64,000 nt of DNA from the NCBI RefSeq assembly GCF_013912375.1, contig NZ_JACETV010000004.1:1-64000 (forward strand). Reading direction: 5' to 3'. Below, one piece after another: positions 16,613 through 24,161 of the stretch. Source of the DNA: Emticicia sp. BO119. Lineage in GTDB: Bacteria > Bacteroidota > Bacteroidia > Cytophagales > Spirosomataceae. Positions within the stretch are counted from its first letter, which is position 1. Every line of letters begins with the position of its first letter. Made by a program: the position numbers and the translations under genes. A model generated the notes under the pieces. It saw nothing but the letters and a program-made list of their open reading frames with translations. It did not search any database and was not told the DNA's origin.

Positions 16613-17521
16613 TCAGGCACTCACACTAATCTGCTCCGCTAAAATACCGATACCTTCTGTAAAACTTACTGGCTCGTAGCCCAATATCTCACGGGATTTG
16701 GTTAAATCAAAACCTGTTCTTGCCGGACGTTTGGCAGGCTGTGTAAATGTGGTGGAATCTGCCTGTGAGATAAGTGCTTTATCAAGGCCAAAATAATCGG
16801 CTGTCATAATAGCCATTTCATAAGGCGTCAGGAAGTCCTTACCTGAAATGTTAAAAATGCCTTCTGCTTCCTGATCGGCAATCAAGGCACAGCCTTTGGC
16901 TAAATCTTCGGCTAAGGTAGGGGTGCGCCATTGGTCGGTAACTACTTTTATATTTTTACCGTCTTCCAACGATTTCTTCACCCATAAGATAATATTCGTA
17001 CGGCTCATGTCATGAGCAATGCCATACACCAGAACGGTGCGGGCAATAGCCCATCGGACATTGCTATTAATTACTATCTTTTCAGCAGCATATTTGCTCC
17101 AACCATAAAAACTGAGTGGATTGGCTTCGGCATCTTCTTTATAAGGTCCGTTTTTACCATCAAATATAAAATCGGTTGAGATGTGGAGAAGGAAGCAATT
17201 GTTTCTTTCAGCAGCTTCTGCCAGATATTCTACGGCATTCACATTCTGCTTCCAGCAATCATCTTTAGCGGTTTCGCACATATCCACGTTGGTCATGGCA
17301 GCTGTATTAATAATTACAGCAGGTTGTGTACGGTCGATTACCTCTTGCACTTGTGCCTTATCGGTAATATCCATAGCTGTATAAATATAACCATCCTTAA
17401 ATGGCAGACGGTTTTCACCTCTTGCTGTGGCTATTATTTCGCAGTTGTTTGTTTTAGTGAGCAACTCTACCAGTTTTTGACCTAACAAGCCATTTGAGCC
17501 TGTAATTAATATCTTTTTCAT
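16613..17521 (-). CDS. dTDP-4-dehydrorhamnose reductase-like SDR protein
   Basis: A 302-residue extended short-chain dehydrogenase of the RmlD/RfbD substrate-binding type. It has the NAD(P)-binding ITGSNGLLGQKLVELL, NTAAMTNVDMCE, HISTDFIFDGKNGPYKEDA and YGWSKYAAEK (catalytic Tyr-x3-Lys). The family reduces dTDP-4-keto-rhamnose, but relatives act as MAT2B-like or other sugar-nucleotide reductases. No rmlA, rmlB or rmlC is next to it, so a rhamnose role is only one option. Confidence 0.85.
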   Translation of the reverse strand: MKKILITGSNGLLGQKLVELLTKTNNCEIIATARGENRLPFKDGYIYTAMDITDKAQVQEVIDRTQPAVIINTAAMTNVDMCETAKDDCWKQNVNAVEYLAEAAERNNCFLLHISTDFIFDGKNGPYKEDAEANPLSFYGWSKYAAEKIVINSNVRWAIARTVLVYGIAHDMSRTNIILWVKKSLEDGKNIKVVTDQWRTPTLAEDLAKGCALIADQEAEGIFNISGKDFLTPYEMAIMTADYFGLDKALISQADSTTFTQPAKRPARTGFDLTKSREILGYEPVSFTEGIGILAEQISVSA

Positions 17522-17606
17522 ACCCCAAGTATTTATTGCTTAAAGCTGTTTTTATCGAATTATTATAGAAAGCTGAATTTTGTGTTATTTTACTCTAATA
17601 TGTGTT

Positions 17607-17635
17607 GTGGAGACCGGGCAATGCTCTGTTTCTAC
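17607..17635. repeat. GTAGAGAC-type palindromic repeat, degenerate copy
   Basis: GTGGAGACCGGGCAATG, then CTCTGTTTCTAC. It is an imperfect inverted repeat and a clear relative of the perfect copy at 43254-43282. It is intergenic. Confidence 0.6.
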
Positions 17636-17706
17636 CAATGGCTGTCTTTTCCTAATGAATTGTTAATCTATAAACCAATCAATAGAATTTGTTCCTTAAC
17701 TCCTGG

Positions 17707-18408
17707 CTATTGATATTTATATCTATACAACTTCGTTATCTTCTTCTTCTTCATTTTCTTTACAGTCATTGCCATTTTTACGTCTTTCAAAGGTCGGTTG
17801 GCTTCGTCTCCTGGTTGTTGGGCGATGGTATCTATCACACCTAAATTATCAATAACCTCGCCAAAAACGGTATAATTATTATCTAAATGCGGAGCACCCC
17901 CTATACCAATGTAGTCTGCCCTTTGTTCGGTAGAATAAGCCATCTGATTCCGGCTCGCAACGGCATTCAATTGTTCATCTGTAAACTTCTTACCCTGAAC
18001 AATATAAAACTGACATGCACTTGATTTTTTTTCGGGGTTACCATCACGAGCTGCCGCTAAAGCTCCTTTTGTATGAACATGATTAGATTTAAACTCAAAT
18101 GGAATCCGCTCCATATCTCCGCCACCACTACCCAGTGCTTCGCCAGGTTTAGCAGTTCTTGAGTTGGGGTCTCCTCCCTGAATCATAAAATTTTCAATAA
18201 CCCGATGGAATAACAAGCTATCGAAAAATTTCTTATTGACTAATTTGATAAAATTGGCTTTGTGTAGTGGGGTATCGTCAAACAAAACCATGTGCATGGT
18301 TCCGTAGGTAGTTTTAAGAGTAATGAGGTAATCCTTTTTAGATTTTTTTTGAGCAAAAGCTACCGAAGTAATCAACAAAAAACTAACAATAAACTGGCTC
18401 TTTTTCAT
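17707..18408 (-). CDS. Secreted cyclophilin-type peptidyl-prolyl isomerase
   Basis: A 233-residue isomerase that speeds proline cis-trans changes during folding. After a signal peptide (MKKSQFIVSFLLITSVAFAQ) comes the cyclophilin domain: FHRVIENFMIQGGDPN (FHRVI-FMIQGGD signature), FEFKSNHVHTKGALAAAR, SSACQFYIVQG and NYTVFGEVIDN. The frame extends 11 codons upstream to 18441, but ATG 18408 begins a clean signal peptide and is used. A long Lys-rich tail ends the protein. It acts in the periplasm. Confidence 0.93.
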   Translation of the reverse strand: MKKSQFIVSFLLITSVAFAQKKSKKDYLITLKTTYGTMHMVLFDDTPLHKANFIKLVNKKFFDSLLFHRVIENFMIQGGDPNSRTAKPGEALGSGGGDMERIPFEFKSNHVHTKGALAAARDGNPEKKSSACQFYIVQGKKFTDEQLNAVASRNQMAYSTEQRADYIGIGGAPHLDNNYTVFGEVIDNLGVIDTIAQQPGDEANRPLKDVKMAMTVKKMKKKKITKLYRYKYQ

Positions 18409-18456
18409 GCTTTTATAAGTGATAGAAGCACAAAAATACAATAATTATTGAAAGCT

Positions 18457-18843
18457 TTAAATATTTTTTGGAGGTTCCCACAATTCAATTTTATTGCCTT
18501 CTGGGTCAAGTATCCAAGCAAACTTACCGAACTCTGACTCTTCAATATCTCCTACAATCTTTACCTCTTCTTCTTTGAGTGCCGCCATTAGTTCCTGGAG
18601 GTTTTCTACCTGATAATTAACCATAAAGTCTTTTTTACTGGGCTCCAGATACTTAGTCTCTTTTTTAAAAATGCTCCAGGCAGTAGAAGTTAAATCATCC
18701 GGATTATCCTTCCTCCTCCATTCAAATACAGCTCCCCAAGATTCTGATTCAATCCCTAAATGCTTATTATACCAGTCTTTTAAGACGGCGTTATCCTCTG
18801 ATTTAAAAAAGATGCCTCCAATACCAATTACTCGCTTTTCCAT
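18457..18843 (-). CDS. VOC-superfamily (glyoxalase-like) protein
   Basis: A 128-residue two-module betaalphabetabetabeta protein. GIGGIFFKSEDNAVLKDWYNKHLGI begins the first module, and the end FAWILDPEGNKIELWEPP is the usual VOC C-terminus with the metal-ligand Glu. Family members include dioxygenases, lyases and resistance proteins; a specific reaction is not visible. It is placed 22 bases after idi on the same strand. Confidence 0.85.
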   Translation of the reverse strand: MEKRVIGIGGIFFKSEDNAVLKDWYNKHLGIESESWGAVFEWRRKDNPDDLTSTAWSIFKKETKYLEPSKKDFMVNYQVENLQELMAALKEEEVKIVGDIEESEFGKFAWILDPEGNKIELWEPPKNI

Positions 18844-18865
18844 GTAGAATAGTATTTATATAGGT

Positions 18866-19411
18866 TTATGACAAAACATGATTAGTGGCTACGAACTCCT
18901 GAAAAGCCTCACTTTGTATAATCTTTTTAAACCAGAAAGTATAATTCTGTGGGTTATTAGCTATTGCTTCTACAATGTTTGCTACTGAAACCCACTTATA
19001 ATCCAGTACCTCTGCCGGATTTACTTCAAAAGTATTGTTATACACGCCCGTAAACACGTGGTCTATTTCATTTTCTGTGAGCTGATTATCAAAGGTAGTT
19101 TTGTAATGAAACTTATAGAGAAAATCTAAATTGCAGGTAAAGCCCATTTCTTCTCCTAAACGTCGTTCGGCTGCTGTTTTTATCGATTCATTCACATTAG
19201 GGTGTCCACAACAGGTATTTGTCCAGAGCCCGCCTGAATGGTATTTATTAAAAACCCTCTGGTGTATCAACAACTCATTATTATCATTAAAAATCAGAAC
19301 CGAAAAAGCCCGGTGTAATAAGCCTTGCTGATGTACCCGAAGTTTTTCACCACTACCTACTTCTTCATCTATATCATTCACTACTATTATTTCTGTTGTA
19401 TCAACACTCAT
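18866..19411 (-). CDS. idi: Isopentenyl-diphosphate delta-isomerase, type I
   Basis: A 181-residue Nudix-fold enzyme that interconverts isopentenyl and dimethylallyl diphosphate. Visible are HRAFSVLIFNDNNELLIHQR, catalytic Cys in WTNTCCGHPNVNE, the Nudix-like AAERRLGEEMGF, and ENEIDHVFTG with the catalytic Glu. The length matches type I enzymes. The VOC gene follows with a 22-base gap and may be co-transcribed. Confidence 0.95.
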   Translation of the reverse strand: MSVDTTEIIVVNDIDEEVGSGEKLRVHQQGLLHRAFSVLIFNDNNELLIHQRVFNKYHSGGLWTNTCCGHPNVNESIKTAAERRLGEEMGFTCNLDFLYKFHYKTTFDNQLTENEIDHVFTGVYNNTFEVNPAEVLDYKWVSVANIVEAIANNPQNYTFWFKKIIQSEAFQEFVATNHVLS

Positions 19412-19475
19412 ATTTTATCTGCTTGATTATACCCAAAACACCAACTATATCTAAAATGTTTAATACACGGCAATT

Positions 19476-20699
19476 TTAAGATTTTTCTGCCAGTAGTTTA
19501 TCTATCAGGCGATTAAAATCATTAACAAATTCGTCGTAATAATGTCCTGTGCCGGGTCCGGAGAAGCCTGTATGAATTTCTCTTACCTGTCCTTTTTTAT
19601 CAATAAAAATGGTTGTCGGGAAACCTATCACCCTGTTAAGCATCGGCAAGGTTTTAGAGGCTTCATCTTTATTGTTTGTTCCTGCCAGAAGCACTTCATA
19701 ATCTATCCCGAAACGCTCTTTCATACGTTTAATTTTAGGGAAGGCAAAAGAAGTATCTGCACTTTTTTCGTAAGACAATCCGATAATTTCTACTCCCCTG
19801 TCTTTATTTTTCTTATACCAGGGAGCCAAGAACCGGCTTTCGTCCATACAATTCGGACACCATGAACCCATAATCTGTATCACCACTACTTTGCCTTTGT
19901 AGGTATCATCATTCAATAATACTTTTTTATTATCAGTATTCACAAAAGAGAAATCAACTGTTTTATAACCTTCTTTCAGGTAAGTTAACTTTGTTGCATC
20001 TGGTAGTCTGGCGCTATCATTCTTAATTCCGGCCCATGATTCAAAACCTGATGGTGCTGACCAATACCCTCCACCTATTAATTTATTGCCATCAATTTTT
20101 GCTTTGAATAAATATACATGCGTCCCGTCAAAACAAGAAAGTTTAAGACTATCACCGACAATGTCACCAGCCAGATAACGATAATCGCCTGTGGTAGTCA
20201 GGAAACTACCTGTAACGTGTGAACCGCTGGTTTTGAAAACCCCTACTGATTCGGTCGAATCCTGCTTATCAGCAGAAACGAACAAAACTTCATAGACAGG
20301 GGCTAATCCTGATTCGGGCGATTCGGGGTTTTCAGCAAAACGATAAGTTTTGCCATACTCGGCTTTAAAATCAGACTGTATAAAAGTAAAATTCGAACGC
20401 ATTTTTTTCCAGTAGCCTGTTAATTTTTCACCTTCAGCCTTGGCTACTATTTCAGCGTCAAATATCTCCATCGGGATATGCAAAGAATCATCTTTAATGA
20501 ACGCCTTGTCCATTTTCAATTCTTCATCACCATTCAGTGCCGATACTGCGTAGCCATCACCTTCTTTTTGTATTTCTAATCCAAAAGGTAATTCTCCGCC
20601 TGTGGTCTGAATAGTAGCACGCCAGGTGCCTGTTTTAAGTTCAGTAGAATTTTTACATGATGCTAAAGCAACGAGAGATAATAAGAGCAATTTTTTCAT
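19476..20699 (-). CDS. TlpA-like thioredoxin-fold lipoprotein
   Basis: A 407-residue exported protein. A lipoprotein signal (MKKLLLLSLVALASC) gives a lipid-anchored Cys15. The first ~240 residues form a beta-rich domain typical of Bacteroidota AhpC/TSA-like proteins. The C-terminal thioredoxin domain has the active site GSWCPNCMDE. It probably works as an envelope thiol-disulfide reductase. The longer reading from 20717 adds six residues before the signal, so ATG 20699 is preferred. Confidence 0.9.
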   Translation of the reverse strand: MKKLLLLSLVALASCKNSTELKTGTWRATIQTTGGELPFGLEIQKEGDGYAVSALNGDEELKMDKAFIKDDSLHIPMEIFDAEIVAKAEGEKLTGYWKKMRSNFTFIQSDFKAEYGKTYRFAENPESPESGLAPVYEVLFVSADKQDSTESVGVFKTSGSHVTGSFLTTTGDYRYLAGDIVGDSLKLSCFDGTHVYLFKAKIDGNKLIGGGYWSAPSGFESWAGIKNDSARLPDATKLTYLKEGYKTVDFSFVNTDNKKVLLNDDTYKGKVVVIQIMGSWCPNCMDESRFLAPWYKKNKDRGVEIIGLSYEKSADTSFAFPKIKRMKERFGIDYEVLLAGTNNKDEASKTLPMLNRVIGFPTTIFIDKKGQVREIHTGFSGPGTGHYYDEFVNDFNRLIDKLLAEKS

Positions 20700-20821
20700 A
20701 TTTTCTTTGATATTCATAGCAAATATAAAGATTCGCTTCTATTAGTCAACCTACATATTAGGTTCAGATTTATATTTAATGCTCTTCAAACAATATATTT
20801 TGTTTTGCTCGTCTATCTTCA

Positions 20822-20867
20822 CTCAAAAAGGTTCCCACCATATCAGTAACCTTTTCCGCTCCATTTT
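20822..20867 (-). repeat. Palindromic dispersed repeat, copy 3
   Basis: On the minus strand it reads CTAAAATGGAGCGG, then AAAAGGTTACTGATATGGTG, then GGAACCTTTTTGA. It aligns with copy 1 (815-862) along its length, including the sequence outside the hairpin. It lies between the TlpA-like gene and the IS. Confidence 0.6.
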
Positions 20868-20982
20868 AGTAGTTATTACTGGCTTATTACCAGTTTTTCT
20901 GAGTTTCTTAATACAATCCCCACCCTGATTCAAAAAGGTTTCTGCTATTGGACTGCACCCCAAATTTTGGACGAAATTATTA

Positions 20983-21661
20983 TTAAGTTTTAGAATGCTG
21001 AGCTCGGTATTGTATGGGGCTCATTCCTTTTAGATTAAGTTTAATTCTTTCAATGTTATAATACTGAATATACTTTTTAATTTCTTTTTTCAACTCATCA
21101 ATTGAGTTGTATTTGTTGAGATAAAATAATTCTGACTTCAGGATACCGAAGAAGTTTTCTATGATCGCATTATCTAAACAATTACCTTTTCTGGACTTAC
21201 TTTGTATGATTCCATTTTTCTTTAGTAGATGCCGATATTGTTCCATTTGGTAATGCCAACCCTGGTCGGAATGTAATAACAAAGATGTTTGTCTGTCTAC
21301 TTTTTTGAGAGCCTTACTTAGCATATTCATGACACACTTAAAGTCAGCACGTTCAGAAAGTTCATAGGTAATAATTTCCTGATTAAACAGATCTATTACA
21401 GGTGAGAGATACAATTTTCTGCCAGCTACATTAAATTCGGTTATATCAGTTGCCCATTTTTGATTAGGATTGGTTGCCTTAAATGCTCTCTTCAAAAGAT
21501 TAGGGGCGATTTTGCCTTGTTTTCCTTTATTGGATTAAAGCTTTAGTGTCTGCATATTTATCTGTATGCTGGGTTTTCTTTGCATAATAGTAAAAACTGC
21601 TTCTGGCCATATTTATACAATCTAACAACACAGTTAAATCGTACTTATGCCTTAACTCCAT
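20983..21661 (-). pseudogene. IS3-family orfB transposase, internally deleted and frameshifted
   Basis: orfB begins with an ATG at 21661 that overlaps the orfA stop (TAATG). Its first 44 codons (MELRHKYDLTVLLDCINMAR...TKALIQ) end at a stop at 21529-21527. The next recognisable part, KGKQGKIAPNLLKRAFKATN, is in another frame and runs to 20983. About 50-60 residues that normally join these parts in IS150-type OrfB are missing. The DDE residues remain: Asp in WATDITEF, Asp in LLHSDQGWHY, Glu in DNAIIENFFG. A short frame from TTG 21495 (170 residues) encodes the intact catalytic core but lacks the N-terminal part, so it is unlikely to work. Confidence 0.85.
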
Positions 21662-22182
21662 TATGACTTGTGCTTTTTGCTGGTTTGAGTTAAGGCTTGT
21701 AACTTTTTTAGCAGTTCGTTTTCCGCTTTTAAACGTTCATTCTCCAACAGTAGCTTTTGATAGTCTGTTAAAGGGGCAGAGGACTTTCTTGATTTTCTTT
21801 TAATAGGATGCTGCATCTTTTTTGAACCTCCTTTAGGTTGAGCTAATAAACCCGACAACCCTTTTGATTCATATTCTCGTTGCCAGCCTATAATTACTGA
21901 CTCTGTAGGTATATTGAATCTAACACACGCTGTAAGCAAAGATAAACACTCTTTATTGATCGTTTCTAACACTTTAAGCTTAAAAGATACTTCATAGCAT
22001 TGTTTAGTTCTCTGTTGGAGACCTGATTGGCCATATTGTTTGTAGAACATTATCCATAACCTTAAATTTGATGGATTAAATCCTTTTTCTGTGGCTACTG
22101 AAATAATGGAACGATGTTCTTTCAGAACTAATTCTACACATTGTAGCCTGAATTCGTAATTGTATTTGTTTCTTTTACTCAT
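21661..22182 (-). CDS. IS3-family transposase OrfA
   Basis: A 173-residue DNA-binding subunit with two helix-turn-helix segments (YNYEFRLQCVELVLKEHRSI and VSFKLKVLETINKECLSL). A C-terminal leucine zipper (LTDYQKLLLENERLKAENELLKKLQ) provides dimerisation. It appears complete. In this family a -1 frameshift near the zipper makes the OrfAB fusion transposase; the damaged orfB would prevent that here. Confidence 0.9.
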   Translation of the reverse strand: MSKRNKYNYEFRLQCVELVLKEHRSIISVATEKGFNPSNLRLWIMFYKQYGQSGLQQRTKQCYEVSFKLKVLETINKECLSLLTACVRFNIPTESVIIGWQREYESKGLSGLLAQPKGGSKKMQHPIKRKSRKSSAPLTDYQKLLLENERLKAENELLKKLQALTQTSKKHKS

Positions 22183-22244
22183 AAAAATACCTCCAAGAAG
22201 TGTCTAACTTTTGGGGGGTAGTCCAACGGTGGGAACCTTTTCTG

Positions 22245-22835
22245 ATATGATTTGAGCGGCTGGTACTCTACCCCCTGTATTCGCTTTCTTTTTGCCCATA
22301 TCTATCGTTGTTGTGCAGATGCCTAGTTATGGATTATTATCCCCAACTGATGATCCCCTAAATTTCTGATTTAGAATTGTACTTTCAAAGCATTCAGAAA
22401 GGCTTTTAATATAATCAAACTGTTACGCCTTACCCTCTAAATCTTCTTCTCCTGGTGGGAAAGGAAGATTTTTAAGCCCCTCTCCTTTTTCAGGAGTCGG
22501 TCGTTGTCGTTGGAGTGAGGTGAATTTCTCAAACTTAAAATCAATTGAACATATCAATTCGTCAATTCAAATCGTTTTTTTGTACATTGGTAGAAAAAGA
22601 ATAGTGTGGTGTAAGATTAGACGCTAATTTTGAATTGTTTCAGTAGGTTTTACGTTATCAATTACCGACAGTTATTTACTGACTATTCACTAAATCTACT
22701 TTTGTATTTTTCTTAGTTGAAAAATCCTGAAATAAACTTTTGAGTTTAGAACTATTCTAAATTACAAAAACTGACGAAAATCATACGTTTTCATAACAAT
22801 CATATTCCTTTCCGCAGTAAATTTGCAGTGAATTA
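22245..22835. other. Gene-free region between the IS and hemA
   Basis: No coding region is supported. A degenerate CCCCTCTCCTTTTTCAGGAG element followed by GGAGTGAGG occurs at about 22474-22522; similar sequences are widely scattered between Bacteroidota genes. The rest is AT-rich leader DNA of hemA with a TAAATTTG -7-like box (22818-22825). Confidence 0.5.
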
Positions 22836-22844
22836 TTGACAGAT

Positions 22845-24101
22845 ATGTACGGACACTTTAAAGCAATAACCATTTCTCATAAGAATGCTTCTCTGAATAT
22901 CAGAGAGCAAATTGCACTTAATGAAGAGGAATGTAAGAATCTGATGCTCAAAATACGTGAAACTTTTGAGGTATCAGAAACACTTGTTCTTTCTACTTGC
23001 AATCGTACTGAGATATATTATTATTCGGAAAATAACATCAGCGAAGAAATTATTCGCTTATTAGCCAGTTTAAAAGTTCTTAACTCAAACGAGATTCTTC
23101 CCTATTTTGATTTTATAAACGACCATAACGAAGCAGTAAATTACCTTTTTGAAGTAGCCATTGGCCTGCAATCACAAGTAGTGGGCGATTTGCAAATCCC
23201 GAATCAGGTGAAGCATGCTTATCAATGGTCGGCTGATATGCAAATGGCAGGGCCATTTTTACACCGTTTGTTGCACACCATTTTCTTTACAAACAAGAGA
23301 GTCGTGCAGGAAACCGGTTTCAGAGATGGAGCAGCTTCTACTTCTTATGCGACGGTTGAAGTATTGGAAAGTTTCTTGCCTTTATTGACTAATCCTAAAA
23401 TTTTAGTGATTGGTTCGGGTGAAATTGGTGAAGATGTGTGCAGAACGCTGGCAGATAAAAATTATCAGAATATAACCATTACTAACCGTACTACCGCTAA
23501 AGCTGAGGCTTTGGCTCAGGAGTTAGGTTTCAGGGCTTCTGATTTCCAGACGGTTCATGAGCAGATATTAGCCGCTGACATTGTGATTTCGTCGGTACGT
23601 GTAGAGGAGCCTTTGATTACCAAAAATACTCTTAAAAAGAAATCTTTAGCTGTTAAATACCTGATTGACCTTTCGGTTCCTCGTAGTATCAGCCCTGATG
23701 TCGAAGAATTGACAGGTATTGTATCTTATGATTTAGATGAGATTCAACGCCGTGCCAATGAGGCTTTACAACGTCGCATGGACTCTGTGCCACAAGTGCG
23801 TAGCCTTATTTCAGATGCCTTGGTTGAATTCAACAACTGGTCTCAGGAAATGATTGTTTCGCCAACCATACAGAAACTGAAAGGAGCATTGGAGCAAATC
23901 AGAAAAGAAGAAATGGCTCGTTTCTTAAAAGACCTGTCGGCAGAAGAAGCAGAGAAAATGGAGAAAATTACAGCAAGCATGATGCAGAAGGTAATAAAAC
24001 TGCCTGTATTACAATTAAAAGCTGCCTGTAAGCGTGGCGAAGCCGAAACCCTGATTGATGTGCTGAACGACTTATTCAATCTTGAAAAACAAACGGTCTA
24101 A
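22845..24101 (+). CDS. hemA: Glutamyl-tRNA reductase
   Basis: A 418-residue NADPH enzyme that reduces Glu-tRNA to glutamate-1-semialdehyde, the first committed step of C5 heme synthesis. The catalytic Cys is in VLSTCNRTEIYYY. The NADPH-binding VIGSGEIGEDVCRTL and a C-terminal dimerisation helix follow. A TTG three codons upstream (22836) is possible, but ATG 22845 (MYGHFKAITISHK) matches the family start. No other hem genes are adjacent. A terminator follows at once. Confidence 0.95.
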   Translation: MYGHFKAITISHKNASLNIREQIALNEEECKNLMLKIRETFEVSETLVLSTCNRTEIYYYSENNISEEIIRLLASLKVLNSNEILPYFDFINDHNEAVNYLFEVAIGLQSQVVGDLQIPNQVKHAYQWSADMQMAGPFLHRLLHTIFFTNKRVVQETGFRDGAASTSYATVEVLESFLPLLTNPKILVIGSGEIGEDVCRTLADKNYQNITITNRTTAKAEALAQELGFRASDFQTVHEQILAADIVISSVRVEEPLITKNTLKKKSLAVKYLIDLSVPRSISPDVEELTGIVSYDLDEIQRRANEALQRRMDSVPQVRSLISDALVEFNNWSQEMIVSPTIQKLKGALEQIRKEEMARFLKDLSAEEAEKMEKITASMMQKVIKLPVLQLKAACKRGEAETLIDVLNDLFNLEKQTV

Positions 24102-24122
24102 TAATCCTTGCATATAAATGGT

Positions 24123-24158
24123 AAGAAAGCCGATGGTAATCGTCGGCTTTCTTTTTTG
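24123..24158. terminator. Terminator after hemA
   Basis: AAGAAAGCCGA (24123-24133) pairs perfectly with TCGGCTTTCTT (24143-24153), followed by a T-run. It probably serves hemA and, in reverse, the repeat-protein gene that ends at 24162. Confidence 0.88.
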
Positions 24159-24161
24159 TGT

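Larger units (their letters stand above)
20949..22225 (-). mobile_element. IS3-family (IS150-group-like) insertion sequence, defective
   Basis: About 1277 bp with imperfect terminal inverted repeats: TGGACTGCACCCCAAA at the left and TGGACTACCCCCCAAA at the right (19 of 24 positions match by eye). It carries orfA and a damaged orfB in the typical overlapping arrangement. The size is about 150-200 bp below a usual IS150-like element, matching the orfB deletion. No clean target duplication is visible. Confidence 0.85.
20932..22244. repeat. Palindromic dispersed repeat, copy 4, split by the IS
   Basis: The left half AAAAAGGTTTCTGCTAT (20932-20948) and right half ACGGTGGGAACCTTTTCTG (22226-22244) join to a standard copy of the repeat. 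The IS occupies the hairpin loop. Confidence 0.55.

Noticed and set aside
16613-17521. Naming the SDR gene rfbD/rmlD
   Set aside because: The motifs fit, but none of the other rhamnose genes are next to it, and close relatives act on other nucleotide sugars.
20945-22230. Target-site duplication around the IS
   Set aside because: The bases next to the two ends (TAT on the left, ACG on the right) do not match, and shifting the boundary by one or two bases does not help. It may have mutated.
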